A stretch of 64,000 bases of DNA. Source: Nocardia bovistercoris (GTDB lineage: Bacteria > Actinomycetota > Actinomycetes > Mycobacteriales > Mycobacteriaceae). How positions within the stretch are numbered: position 1 is the stretch's first letter; each line of letters starts with the position of its first letter. The position numbers were made by a program, and so were the translations under genes. Where the stretch lies: NCBI RefSeq assembly GCF_015674855.1, contig NZ_JADMLG010000011.1, positions 124,001-188,000 of the forward strand. The letters are read 5' to 3'. The notes beneath the pieces are model-generated. The model was given only the letters and a program-made list of their open reading frames with translations, made no database searches and had not been told where the DNA came from. Shown in pieces: positions 16,925 through 25,926 of the stretch.

Positions 16925-18433
16925 ATGGCGCCGCAGGATTCCGTCATGGTCGCCGTGCGCAACACCTTGGCCCGATTGGGCAAACATCGCGGACTGGCCA
17001 CGGGCGCGGACCGTTTGCGCACCACCCAGGTCGACATCGCGCCGTTGCTCACCCTACCCGTGGTCAGGGAGCGGGCTCATCGCGAGGGACTCGAGCCCAG
17101 GCAGGTGGTGGTGTCGGTGGTGCGCGATATGGCGAGCCACCTCGAGCCGACCGATCGCCTGATCGCCGACGCGGCACTGGCATTGGGCTTGCTTCGCGAC
17201 GATCCGCCGCCCGGCGTCGACATCGAACGCCTCTACGCCTCCGATCTCGGCGCGCGCCGCGAATACCTCACCGAGCACTGGCAGGAATTGCACGAAATCC
17301 TCGGCGCGACAAGGGTTCCGCCCTCCCCTACGGTGCGCACGTTGCGCGCCACCCCCGAGCGGCGCGCCTTCACCGCGCTCGCCGCACTGCTCGCCGGCGA
17401 CACCGAACTCCCGAATCCGGCCGATGCCGCCCGGTCCTCGACCCGGCACGCCATCGGCGTCATCACCGTCATCGGCAGGGCGTGCATCGATCACCACTAC
17501 GACACCGATCTGATTCCCACCGCGGGCGGCCCTCCGGCGCGCGGCACCTTCCACGAGCACATCGGCGGCAAGGGCGTGAACCGGGCGGTCGCGGCGGCCC
17601 GCCTCGGCTTCGACGTGCGCCTGATCACGGCGGTCGGCGACGATCCCGCCGGTCGGCGCATTCTGCGCTGTCTGCGCAAGGAGGGCGTCGACGTCGAGCT
17701 GGTCAAGATCGTGCCGAACGAACCGACTCCGGTGGCCGCGTTGATCGTCACCGGCAGCGGCGCGGGCGCGATCATCGGCGCCGAGCACAGCGTGCACATC
17801 GGTCGCGACGACCTGAACTCCCCCGCCGCGCGGCGCGCGATCGTCGAATCCGACGCGGTGATCCTGACTTTCGAGCAGCCCGCCGAGATCGTCAAACAGA
17901 TCCTGCGCACGGTGCCCACCGCGCCCGATGGTCCGTGGCTGCTGGTGCAGCCGACGCCGCCGAGCGACACGCCGCAGCATTTCTACGAGTACTTCCGCCG
18001 CATCGACTATTTGATCGGAAGCCGTCAGGAGTTACGCGGGCTGCTGCCCCACCGGTCGGACACCGAATCCGGCGCGGTCGAGGACACCGACGTTCCCAAA
18101 CAACTGCTCGCACTCGGCGTCGACACAGTCTGCACCGTGGAGGGTTTCGAGTGCGAGGTGCGCGCCGCCGACGAGACCGTCATCGACATCCGTCGGTTCG
18201 CGGCCGTGCAGTTGCGCGAATCCCTCGGTGCGCAAGCCGCTTTCACGGCCGCGTTGGTCCAGCGCCTGGTGACGAGGGATCGCCCCGCCGATCGCGAGGC
18301 GTTCCGCTGGGCAACGGCGGCGATGGCGGCGACCCAGTCCTTCGGCGACATCCCCGAGGCCATGCCCGATACCGACGAGATCGACAGGATCATCCGCCTC
18401 GACGGCGACGACGCCCCGGGAACTGACAAATAG
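16925..18433 (+). CDS. PfkB/ribokinase-fold protein with N-terminal extension, probable pseudokinase
   Basis: A 502-residue protein. Residues about 1-175 form an all-helical domain I do not recognise; the rest is a PfkB (ribokinase) fold beginning at VITVIGRACIDHHYD. The first PfkB signature is intact (EHIGGKGVNRAVAAARLGFDVRL, near residue 214). The second signature, normally DTxGAGDAF with the catalytic Asp, reads ESLGAQAAFTAAL near residue 435, so the catalytic base and one glycine of the anion hole are gone. It may bind a sugar or nucleoside as a sensor rather than phosphorylate it. I chose the ATG at 16925, 9 bases after GGGGGTGG; a GTG at 16904 is possible. It is monocistronic or leads to the acyl-CoA ligase 185 bases downstream. 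Confidence 0.8.
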   Translation: MAPQDSVMVAVRNTLARLGKHRGLATGADRLRTTQVDIAPLLTLPVVRERAHREGLEPRQVVVSVVRDMASHLEPTDRLIADAALALGLLRDDPPPGVDIERLYASDLGARREYLTEHWQELHEILGATRVPPSPTVRTLRATPERRAFTALAALLAGDTELPNPADAARSSTRHAIGVITVIGRACIDHHYDTDLIPTAGGPPARGTFHEHIGGKGVNRAVAAARLGFDVRLITAVGDDPAGRRILRCLRKEGVDVELVKIVPNEPTPVAALIVTGSGAGAIIGAEHSVHIGRDDLNSPAARRAIVESDAVILTFEQPAEIVKQILRTVPTAPDGPWLLVQPTPPSDTPQHFYEYFRRIDYLIGSRQELRGLLPHRSDTESGAVEDTDVPKQLLALGVDTVCTVEGFECEVRAADETVIDIRRFAAVQLRESLGAQAAFTAALVQRLVTRDRPADREAFRWATAAMAATQSFGDIPEAMPDTDEIDRIIRLDGDDAPGTDK

Positions 18434-18618
18434 GAAGTAACGGACACCCGGAGGACCGACCTCTGGCTACGATAAGTGAGCCGCGCCACTCGATGACGCG
18501 CCGATCCGTGAGACGATGAGACAAACAGAGCAACATTCTGTCGCGATCACGGATCCGACCCGGCAGCGGAACTGCGGGGCGCATCGAGCGGGTTCACGAC
18601 AGACAATTCGGGACAGGG

Positions 18619-20451
18619 ATGATGAGCACAACAGAGATAGGTTTCGCGCACGAGTCCGGCGCCACGGTGTATACCGTGCCCGCGGCCTTCCAGGAGACCG
18701 TCAAGCTGCGGCCGAACCAGGTGGCGCTGCGCACCGTCGGCGGCACGCAGGAGATCACCTGGAAGCAGTACGCCGAGCGGGTCGAGGCGTTGGCCGCGGG
18801 CTTCGCCGCACTCGGGGTCGGCCACGGCGACGCGGTCGGGATCATGCTCACCAACCGGCCCGAATTCAATGTCGTCGACGCGGCGCTGCTGCACCTGGGC
18901 GCGGTCCCGTTCTCGATCTACAACACCAGCTCCCCCGACCAGATCACCCACCTGTTCACCAACGCGGAGAACAAGGTCGTGGTCACCGAATCGGCGTTCC
19001 TGGATTCGATCAAGGCCGCCGACGTCGCGGTCGAGCACATCGTGCTGGTCGACGGCAAGGCCGATGGCACCGTCGCGCTCGCCGACGTCGAGGCGAATCC
19101 CGCCCCCGACTTCGACTTCGAGGCCAGTTGGAAGGCCGTGACCGCCGACGATCTGGCGACGCTCATCTACACCTCGGGCACCACTGGCCCGTCCAAGGGC
19201 GTCGAGATCACCCACCGCAATGTGCTGGCGCAGATCATCGCGCTGGTCAAAGGCCCGCTCGCGGTGGGCTTCGACGACCGGGCCATCTCGTATCTGCCCG
19301 CCGCCCATGTGGCCGACCGCATCTCCGGCCACGCCATCAGCCTGCTGACCGGCGTTCTCATCACCACCGTGCCCGATCCGCGCGAGATCGCGGCCGCGCT
19401 CCCGGACGCGCGCCCCACCATATTCTTCGGCGTGCCACGGGTGTGGCAGAAGATCAAGGCCGGTATCGACGGCAAGCTCGGCACCGAACCGAGCCCGGTG
19501 AAGAAGGCGCTGGCGGCCTGGGCGATCGAGACCGGAATCGCCAAGGCGCGCGCGGGTCTGGCGGGCAAGGGCGCGAATCCGTTACTCGCCGTGCGGTACA
19601 AGGTCGCCGACGCGCTCGTGCTGTCGAAACTGCGTCAGGCGCTCGGCCTGCAGAATCTGCGGGTGGCGTCCTCGGGCGCCGCGGCCATTCCGCCGGAAAC
19701 CCTGGAGTATTTCCTCGGACTCGGGTTCACGGTGAGCGAAGTGTGGGGCATGTCTGAGACCACCGGCGTGGCGACCTACACCGAACTCGACAAGCCGAGG
19801 CCGGGTTCGGTCGGACGCGCCGTCGAAGGGCTCGAGATCCGGCTGGCCGAGGACGGTGAACTGCTGGTGCGCGGCCCGATCGTGACGCCGGGCTACCGCA
19901 AGCAGCCCGACAAGACCAAGGAGGCGCTCGACGCCGACGGGTGGCTGTTCACCGGCGACGTCGCGACCATCGACGCCGACGGCTACGTGCGCATCGTGGA
20001 CCGCAAGAAGGAACTGATCATCAACGAGTCGGGCAAGAACGTGTCCCCGACCAATATCGAGAACGCGGTCAAGGCGGCGTCCTCGCTGATCGGTCAGGTG
20101 GTGGCGATCGGCGAGGCCAGGCCCTACATCTCGGCACTGATCGTGCTCGACCCCGACACCGCGGCGTTGCGCGCCAAGCAGTTCGACGCGCCCGCCGACG
20201 ATCTGGCCGCGCTCGCGGGCCGCAAGGAGATCCTCGACGAGGTGCTGGCCGCGGTCGTGGCGGGCAACAAGAAGCTCTCGCGGGTCGAGCAGATCAAGCG
20301 GTTCACCGTGGTCGGCGCGCCGTGGGAGCCGGGCGGCGACGAGCTGACCCCGACCATGAAGCTCAAGCGAAACCCGATCGCGGCCAAGTACGCCGAGCAG
20401 ATCGTCTCGCTCTACGCCGATCCGGTGCCCGAAACCGTGATCAACGTCTGA
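18619..20451 (+). CDS. Long-chain fatty acyl-CoA ligase (AMP-binding, FadD family)
   Basis: A 610-residue ANL-superfamily enzyme that activates a fatty acid with ATP and transfers it to CoA. Motifs are LIYTSGTTGPSKG (P-loop), VWGMSETTG, GWLFTGDVATIDADGYV and the hinge RIVDRKKELI, followed by the C-terminal domain with its lysine in ELTPTMKLKR. Length and motifs match the FadD15/FadD11-like long-chain group; chain length cannot be told. The start is the ATG at 18619, with another ATG immediately after it and GGGACAGGG upstream. A strong bidirectional terminator follows. Confidence 0.92.
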   Translation: MMSTTEIGFAHESGATVYTVPAAFQETVKLRPNQVALRTVGGTQEITWKQYAERVEALAAGFAALGVGHGDAVGIMLTNRPEFNVVDAALLHLGAVPFSIYNTSSPDQITHLFTNAENKVVVTESAFLDSIKAADVAVEHIVLVDGKADGTVALADVEANPAPDFDFEASWKAVTADDLATLIYTSGTTGPSKGVEITHRNVLAQIIALVKGPLAVGFDDRAISYLPAAHVADRISGHAISLLTGVLITTVPDPREIAAALPDARPTIFFGVPRVWQKIKAGIDGKLGTEPSPVKKALAAWAIETGIAKARAGLAGKGANPLLAVRYKVADALVLSKLRQALGLQNLRVASSGAAAIPPETLEYFLGLGFTVSEVWGMSETTGVATYTELDKPRPGSVGRAVEGLEIRLAEDGELLVRGPIVTPGYRKQPDKTKEALDADGWLFTGDVATIDADGYVRIVDRKKELIINESGKNVSPTNIENAVKAASSLIGQVVAIGEARPYISALIVLDPDTAALRAKQFDAPADDLAALAGRKEILDEVLAAVVAGNKKLSRVEQIKRFTVVGAPWEPGGDELTPTMKLKRNPIAAKYAEQIVSLYADPVPETVINV

Positions 20452-20465
20452 GTCGAACGAAAACA

Positions 20466-20500
20466 GCGGTGGCCCCGAGGATTCCCCCCGGGGCCACCGC
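20466..20500. terminator. Strong bidirectional hairpin terminator
   Basis: Perfect 11-base arms GCGGTGGCCCC (20466-20476) and GGGGCCACCGC (20490-20500), with a further G-C pair closing the loop. It lies between the convergent acyl-CoA ligase and PEBP genes. There is no long T-run, as is usual for actinobacterial terminators. Confidence 0.85.
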
Positions 20501-20525
20501 CGTGTCGACTACTGCCGCGTGCCTG

Positions 20526-21059
20526 TCACTGCTCGTAGGTGCCGACCAGGACAGCGCGGGCCAGCGTGTGGGAGAACAGGTTGAAGCCGAGCAGCGCGGG
20601 CGAGACCGAACCGTCGATGCCGAGGCTTTCCACGTCCACCGCGTGCACGACGACGAAGTAGCGGTGCGGACCGTGTCCGGCGGGCGGCGCGGCGCCGACG
20701 TAACCGGCGAAGCCCGCGTCGTTGCGGACGGTGACCGCACCGGACGGCAACGCGCCCTCACCCTCGTTCTCGCTGCCCGCGCCCGCGGCAAGCGAGGTGA
20801 CCGAGGCCGGGATGTCCGCGACCGCCCAGTGCCAGAAACCCGATGCCGTCGGCGCGTCGGGATCGAAGACGGTGACCGCGAAACTCTTGGTCTCGGCGGG
20901 GAATCCGGACCAGGACAGCTGTGGCGATATGTCCTTGCCGCCCGCCCCGAACACGCCGCTGACCTGCTCGTTGTTCAGCGGCGCGCCGTCGGTGACATCG
21001 TCGGAGGTGAGGGTGAACGCGGGAACCTTCGGCAGCGCGTCGTAGGGGTTGTAGCTCAT
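20526..21059 (-). CDS. PEBP-family protein (YbhB/YbcL, Rv2140c-like)
   Basis: A 177-residue soluble phosphatidylethanolamine-binding-protein homologue. Family motifs are DISPQLSWSGFPAETKSFAV, the ligand-pocket segment DPDAPTASGFWHWAVADIP, and GPHRYFVVVHAVD. These proteins bind anionic or lipid ligands; the exact function is not known, and the mycobacterial homologue Rv2140c resembles the kinase-inhibitor group. It starts with ATG at 21059 and is 18 bases downstream of the M20 peptidase gene on the same strand, the same pair as Rv2141c-Rv2140c. Confidence 0.93.
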   Translation of the reverse strand: MSYNPYDALPKVPAFTLTSDDVTDGAPLNNEQVSGVFGAGGKDISPQLSWSGFPAETKSFAVTVFDPDAPTASGFWHWAVADIPASVTSLAAGAGSENEGEGALPSGAVTVRNDAGFAGYVGAAPPAGHGPHRYFVVVHAVDVESLGIDGSVSPALLGFNLFSHTLARAVLVGTYEQ

Positions 21060-21077
21060 CGTCTCTCTTCCGTGAGG

Positions 21078-22439
21078 TCAGCTGTTCAGGAGGAAGTGTT
21101 CCAGCACCCTTGTGCCGAATTCGAGGGCGTCCACCGGGACCCGCTCGTCCACGCCGTGGAACAGCGCGCTGAAGTCCAGGTCCGGCGGCAGGCGCAGCGG
21201 CGCGAAGCCGAAGCAGCGAATACCCAAGCGGGCGAACGCCTTCGCGTCCGTGCCGCCGGACAGCATATAGGGCACGGTGCGGCCCTGCGGGTCGTTGGCG
21301 AGGATGGCGGCGTTCATGGCGTCGACCAGGTCGCCGTCGAAGGTGGTCTCGTAGGAGTCGAGCGCGGTGATCCACTCGCGTTCGACATCGGGGCCGATCA
21401 GCTCGTCCACCTCGCGTTCGAATGCCTCCCGCCTGCCGGGCACCACCCGGCAGTCGATCACCGCCTCGGCGGTCTGCGGAATGACATTGGCCTTGTATCC
21501 GGCCTGCAGCATGGTCGGGTTCGCGGTGTCGCGCAGCGTGGCGCCGATGATGCGGGAGATGGTGCCGAGTTTGGCGAGTTGGCCTTCGATGTCGGGGCCG
21601 TCCGGGTCGAACGACAGCCCGGTCTCCTGCGCGACCGTCGCCAGGAATTCGGCGACCGAATCCGAGAGCACCAGCGGGAAGGTGTGTTTGCCGAGGCGTG
21701 CGACGGCGTCGGCCAGGATGGTGACCGCGTTGTCCTCGTGCAGGAACGAGCCGTGTCCGGCGCGGGCCTTGGCGCGCAACCGCATCCAGCCCAGGCCCTT
21801 CTCGGCCGTCTCGACCAGGTAGAGCCTGCGTTCGGTGCCGTCGGGGCGCGGCACGGTGAGTGAGAATCCGCCGACCTCGCCCACCGCCTCGGTGATGCCG
21901 TCGAACAGGTCGGGGCGGTGGTCGGCCAGCCACTGCGAACCCCACTTGCCGCCGTTCTCCTCGTCGGCGAGGAAGGCGAAGACGATATCGCGCGGCGGGA
22001 CCGTGCCCTCGAGTTTGAACTGTCGCGCGACGGCCAGCATCATGCCGACCATATCCTTCATATCGATCGCGCCGCGCCCCCAGACGTAGCCGTCGCGCAC
22101 CGCGCCGGAGAACGGGTGCACGCTCCAGTCCGACGCCTCGGCGGGCACCACGTCCAGGTGCCCGTGCATGAGCAGCGCGCCCCTGGTCGGATCCGCGCCC
22201 TTCAGCCGCGCGAACACATTGCCGCGGCCGGGCGCGCCCGACTCGAGGTATTCGGTGGTGTAACCCACCTCCTGTAAGCGTTCGGCCACCCATTCCGCGC
22301 ATTCGCGCTCGCCCTTGGTGGTCGCCAGATCCCCGGTATTGGAGGTGTCGAACCTGATCAGCGTGCTGACCAACTCCACGACCTCGTCCACCGCGCGTGA
22401 CCTGTGCTCGATCGAACCGGATCCTTCAGTTACGGACAC
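21078..22439 (-). CDS. M20-family metallopeptidase (DapE2/ArgE-like, Rv2141c-like)
   Basis: A 453-residue cytoplasmic dinuclear zinc peptidase/deacylase. Metal-binding motifs are all present: LMHGHLDVVPAE (His, Asp), VWGRGAIDMKD (bridging Asp), FLADEENGGKWGS (catalytic Glu-Glu) and SGGTDAKAFARLG; the final His is in LFHGVDERVP. The annotation DapE-like is by family; the substrate could be a dipeptide or N-acyl amino acid. The GTG at 22439 is chosen because GGAAAGGGGGC lies directly upstream. The PEBP gene follows in the same operon. Confidence 0.9.
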   Translation of the reverse strand: MSVTEGSGSIEHRSRAVDEVVELVSTLIRFDTSNTGDLATTKGERECAEWVAERLQEVGYTTEYLESGAPGRGNVFARLKGADPTRGALLMHGHLDVVPAEASDWSVHPFSGAVRDGYVWGRGAIDMKDMVGMMLAVARQFKLEGTVPPRDIVFAFLADEENGGKWGSQWLADHRPDLFDGITEAVGEVGGFSLTVPRPDGTERRLYLVETAEKGLGWMRLRAKARAGHGSFLHEDNAVTILADAVARLGKHTFPLVLSDSVAEFLATVAQETGLSFDPDGPDIEGQLAKLGTISRIIGATLRDTANPTMLQAGYKANVIPQTAEAVIDCRVVPGRREAFEREVDELIGPDVEREWITALDSYETTFDGDLVDAMNAAILANDPQGRTVPYMLSGGTDAKAFARLGIRCFGFAPLRLPPDLDFSALFHGVDERVPVDALEFGTRVLEHFLLNS

Positions 22440-22604
22440 GCCCCCTTTCCTACCACTGCCCGCGACCGACTCGCTCCACCCCCGTCGCCCGCGTCCCGGG
22501 CGCACACCCCCGGCATGCGGTTTTCCCGCCGCGAGCGGCAAACATCACCGTGATCACAACGGTTCCCACGGCGCGCGCCATCGGGTCGATTCGCCGCCGA
22601 ACCC

Positions 22605-23663
22605 CTACAGCAGCGCCACCGCGTCGGTGTCGAGGACGTGCTCGCAATGCCTGCTCAGGGTCGCCATGAACAGTTCGTCGCCGCGCGGAGTCCGCTCGAC
22701 GACCACCGATGCAGCGATCGACATCGTGACACCCATGAAACTCTGCTTGCGCACCGATTCCCGGATATCGGCCTGCGTCACCGCCGTCCCGGAGTCCGAG
22801 GCGCGGTGGTAGGCCCGCAGCAGATCGTCGTAGTGAGCGCGGCGGGTCTCGGCGGTGAGCGCGCCGCCGAGGAAGTAGGACAGGTCGGTGGTGGCGGGTC
22901 CGGCCATCACGCTCTGCCAATCCACCACGGTCAGCGAGCGGCGCGCGTGCGTGTCGCCGAAGAGCATGTTGTCCAGCCGGTAGTCGCCGTCCACCAGGCC
23001 CTTGGCGTCGGCGTTCACCATGGCGAGGTAGTCGTCGAACGACGCGACCAACGCCTCGCACACGGCCAGGTGCCTCGGGTCGACTTCGGTGGTGTAGCGA
23101 TCGAGGAACATCGCGTAGAGCTGCGCGAACACCGCTTGATCCAGCATCGAGCCGCGATCCATCCACGCCGCGTCGAGCAGCGCGGGATTCGCCCGGACCA
23201 GAGCGTGCAGCCTGCCGAGTTCCCGAACGGCGAGGTCGGCCTGTCCGGCTGTCGCACCGACGATCTCGTCGCCGGGAACGGCGGGCAGCGCATCGTCGAT
23301 GAGGAGGTCGAACGCGCCCGTTTCGGTGTCGATCGCCGCGTGATGGCAGGCGGCGAGCGGCCCGCCGGTCAGGTGCGGAACCAACTCGCGGTAGAAGCGG
23401 ACCTCGCTCTCGTAGAGTCCCATCATCAACCCGGTCTGCCTGCTGGTCGGGTCGCTGGAGGCGACCTTGAGTATCACCGACCGCGGCCCCGCGCCGTCGC
23501 GCGCGTAATCGAGATGGACCCGGAAGCAGTCGCTGACCTGACCGGTGCCGACCCGTTCGTAACGGAACTCCGCCACCTCGCCCGCCCCGACGACCTGCGT
23601 CAACCACTCGCGCGTGAGATCGGCCGGGCTTTCGACGACCGCATCGTCCAGTGCATCCTGCAT
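22605..23663 (-). CDS. Aminoglycoside-phosphotransferase-fold kinase
   Basis: A 352-residue protein kinase-like enzyme of the APH/choline-kinase superfamily (EcKinase-like), expected to phosphorylate a small molecule. Visible are the N-lobe VILKVASS lysine strand, the catalytic loop LVDGDYRLDNMLFG and the metal-binding VVDWQSV (DFG equivalent), then a helical C-lobe. The catalytic loop has Asp where the usual motif has His (HGDYRxDN); the catalytic Asp and Asn remain. The start is the ATG at 23663. Promoter-like sequence TTGACA lies in an AT-rich pocket near 23700-23727 on this strand. It diverges from the VOC gene. Confidence 0.82.
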   Translation of the reverse strand: MQDALDDAVVESPADLTREWLTQVVGAGEVAEFRYERVGTGQVSDCFRVHLDYARDGAGPRSVILKVASSDPTSRQTGLMMGLYESEVRFYRELVPHLTGGPLAACHHAAIDTETGAFDLLIDDALPAVPGDEIVGATAGQADLAVRELGRLHALVRANPALLDAAWMDRGSMLDQAVFAQLYAMFLDRYTTEVDPRHLAVCEALVASFDDYLAMVNADAKGLVDGDYRLDNMLFGDTHARRSLTVVDWQSVMAGPATTDLSYFLGGALTAETRRAHYDDLLRAYHRASDSGTAVTQADIRESVRKQSFMGVTMSIAASVVVERTPRGDELFMATLSRHCEHVLDTDAVALL

Positions 23664-23903
23664 CGCAGCGATACTAGCCGCCCGCACGGACTCGCGAGAG
23701 TGGATAGAAATATTTACTGTTGTGTCAACTGGAATATCGACCGGTACCGCTCGGCGTCCCGATATGGCGAAGATCTCGCTCGCTTGCGTCGCGATAGGAC
23801 AATAGGACACGATATGTTCAATTGTCTCGCAGGAATCGTGTCCTGCACGTCCTTCGAACACGCGATGTGGCGTCCGCGCTCGCCCCGACACCAGGAGCCC
23901 TCC

Positions 23904-24734
23904 TTGACGGAACCATCCACACCGCGACCGGAGAGCCCGAATCCGCCGATCCTCGATCACTTGGCGATCGGGGTCCAGAACTGGTCGGACGCCTACGACA
24001 GGTTCGTGCACCACCTCGGCGGCCGCTGGGCCCTCGGCGGGCCGTCGGGCGACTTCGCCCCGTTCCAGCTCTCCTACGGTCCAGGCATGCGCATCGAGTT
24101 CATCGCGCCGACGGCGCCCGACGGCTTCATGACACGATTCCTACTGCGCCACGGTCCCGCGCCGCACCACCTCACCTTCAAGGTGTCCGCACTGGGCGAG
24201 GTCGTCGACGATCTCACCCGCTCCGGATTCGACATGTTCGCCGATCGCCCCGACACGCCGGTATTCCGTGAGATGTTCGTGCACCCCAAGCACAGCGGAC
24301 TCGGGACGCTGCTCCAACTGGTCGAGCGCGACGACGAATTCATCGCACGGGTGGCTCCCCGCGACTCCGGCAGGCCCGTCGACTTCCCGATCCCGGCCGT
24401 CGAAGCGAAGCAGCCCGCGCTGTTCGGCCTCACCGTGTCCGACCTGCCGCGCATACGCGACCTGCTGGCCAAGGCGCTGCGCGGGACGGTGGCATACGAC
24501 GGCGACGGATGGTTCGTCGCCACCTGGGGCCCCGGCCGATCGATTCTGGTGCGCGGCGCCGAGGCGGCGCCGCTGGATCCCCGCCTCTGGGCGGATACCG
24601 CGCCGCTCGGTGTGGCCTTCGTACTGTTCGCCCCGGTCACCCTGACCGCGACGGACCTGCTCCATCGATTCGGCGATCCGGTGCGCCTGCCGCACGATCC
24701 CCGCACGGGCATTCCCGTGTGGCTACTGCCCTGA
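23904..24734 (+). CDS. VOC/glyoxalase-superfamily protein
   Basis: A 276-residue protein of the vicinal-oxygen-chelate superfamily. The N-terminal module (ILDHLAIGVQNWSDAYDRFVHHLGGRW to EMFVHPKHSGLGTLLQLVE, with short pieces quoted here as LDHLAIGV and HHLTFKV) contains His/Glu candidates for metal binding. The second half (ALFGLTVSDL onward) is a degenerate repeat. Activity is not predictable. I chose the TTG at 23904 because AGGAG lies 6 bases upstream; an ATG at 23865 would add a charged, low-complexity leader. It converges with the SnoaL gene. Confidence 0.7.
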   Translation: MTEPSTPRPESPNPPILDHLAIGVQNWSDAYDRFVHHLGGRWALGGPSGDFAPFQLSYGPGMRIEFIAPTAPDGFMTRFLLRHGPAPHHLTFKVSALGEVVDDLTRSGFDMFADRPDTPVFREMFVHPKHSGLGTLLQLVERDDEFIARVAPRDSGRPVDFPIPAVEAKQPALFGLTVSDLPRIRDLLAKALRGTVAYDGDGWFVATWGPGRSILVRGAEAAPLDPRLWADTAPLGVAFVLFAPVTLTATDLLHRFGDPVRLPHDPRTGIPVWLLP

Positions 24735-24762
24735 ACTCGTCGCGGCATGTGACCGCGCCCCG

Positions 24763-25143
24763 TCATTGTTCGGGCCTGGGCGGGGCCGCGTATGCCCAGT
24801 GTTCGACGAGCAGGCCGTCGACGACGCGGATCATGTCCAAGCCGCCGGTGACGAAACGTTCGCCGGTGGGTGCGGCGCCGAAGAAGTCGCCGGTGTGGGT
24901 GCCTCGGATGGCGTAGCGGTTGGCGACCCATTCGCCGTTCTCGACGGTGTGTTCGGTGATCACTTCCATGTCGGCGGACCCGGCGCGCATGTAGTCCCAC
25001 TTGCGGCGCCAGTCCTCACGAGTGACCCGGACGCCCTGGTCCAGCGACTCCGGGGCGATGAGTCGCAGGGCCGCGTCCACATCGCCGTCGCGGCCTGCGA
25101 CGATGGCGCGCACCACGGCCGATGGCGAGTCGATGTCGGTCAT
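24763..25143 (-). CDS. SnoaL-like / NTF2-fold protein
   Basis: A 126-residue cone-shaped alpha+beta barrel protein of the SnoaL-like polyketide-cyclase group. It has the helical start PSAVVRAIVAGRDGD and the strand set WVANRYAIRGTHTGDF, GERFVTGGLDMIRV, LVEHWAYAAPP. Such proteins act as small hydrolases, isomerases or binding proteins; no specific activity can be given. It is divergent from the TetR gene at 25238, with two matching palindromes between them, so it is the likely target of that regulator. Confidence 0.8.
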   Translation of the reverse strand: MTDIDSPSAVVRAIVAGRDGDVDAALRLIAPESLDQGVRVTREDWRRKWDYMRAGSADMEVITEHTVENGEWVANRYAIRGTHTGDFFGAAPTGERFVTGGLDMIRVVDGLLVEHWAYAAPPRPEQ

Positions 25144-25161
25144 GTTCTTCCCCTTCCGCTC

Positions 25162-25183
25162 AAACGGGGATCATTCCCCGTTT
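25162..25183. promoter_or_regulatory. TetR operator 1
   Basis: Perfect 9-base arms AAACGGGGA and TCCCCGTTT around TCAT, lying 19 bases upstream of the SnoaL-like gene's start codon. It shares the core CGGGGA-N4-TCCCCG with operator 2, spaced 36 bases centre to centre. Confidence 0.8.
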
Positions 25184-25200
25184 TCCTTACCCCGACGATA

Positions 25201-25216
25201 CGGGGAGTGCTCCCCG
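25201..25216. promoter_or_regulatory. TetR operator 2
   Basis: CGGGGA-GTGC-TCCCCG, a perfect copy of the operator 1 core, ending 21 bases before the start codon of the TetR gene. The pairing suggests autoregulation plus control of the divergent SnoaL-like gene. Confidence 0.8.
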
Positions 25217-25237
25217 GTTGGCAAGTACCCTGTTCCC

Positions 25238-25819
25238 ATGACTCCCCCCGCGCGTCGGGCCGACGCTCAGCGCAATCGCGAACGTCTGTTGACCGCCGCC
25301 GCTGCCGCCCTCGACGAACGCGGCGTCAATGCCTCGCTCGATGACATCGCCAAGGTCGCCGGGGTCGGCAACGCGACGTTGTACCGTCACTTCTCGTCCA
25401 GGGAGAAACTGATCGAAGCCGTCTACGACCAGCGCATCCTGCGGCTGTGTGAGAGCGCGGGCGAGATCGGCGCGGCGCGACCGCCCGGTGCGGCGCTGGT
25501 GGCCTGGCTCAGGGAAGTGGTTGCCCACATCACCGAGAGCCGCCTGCTGAGCGAGGCGTTCATGGCAGGCTACGACGGGCCCGCCGACACGGAACCACCG
25601 CAGGTCGTCGCCTGGCACCACGCGATCTACGAGGCCGCGGAGCCGCTGTTGCGGGCGGCGCAGCGGGCGGGTGCGATCCGGCACGACCTCGATCCGGCCG
25701 AACTGCTCGCCCTGACGACCGCCGTGGCCAGGGCAGGGCAGCCGTCACAAGCGGGCCACTTCCTCGACGTCCTGCTCGACGGGGTCGTGCCCCGCGCGGT
25801 CGACGCGCCGCCGCCGTAA
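25238..25819 (+). CDS. TetR-family regulator
   Basis: A 193-residue DNA-binding repressor. The helix-turn-helix (residues 12-55) has the family pattern RERLLTAAAAALDERG, then SLDDIAKVAGVGNATLYRHFSSREKL in short segments ending LYRHF. The C-terminal ligand domain is of the common TetR_C (SbtR-like) type with TESRLLSEAFMAGYDG. The start is the ATG at 25238. The two CGGGGA-N4-TCCCCG palindromes in the divergent promoter are the likely binding sites; the inducer is unknown. Confidence 0.92.
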   Translation: MTPPARRADAQRNRERLLTAAAAALDERGVNASLDDIAKVAGVGNATLYRHFSSREKLIEAVYDQRILRLCESAGEIGAARPPGAALVAWLREVVAHITESRLLSEAFMAGYDGPADTEPPQVVAWHHAIYEAAEPLLRAAQRAGAIRHDLDPAELLALTTAVARAGQPSQAGHFLDVLLDGVVPRAVDAPPP

Positions 25820-25926
25820 TGATCAGGAATCGAGAAGCGCTGGTCAGGGCTGCGCCGCTACCGTCATCGGCACGACGTCCGGTCGCCCGACCGGTGCGCG
25901 GGGAACTCGACTCGGAGGAGATCTCG

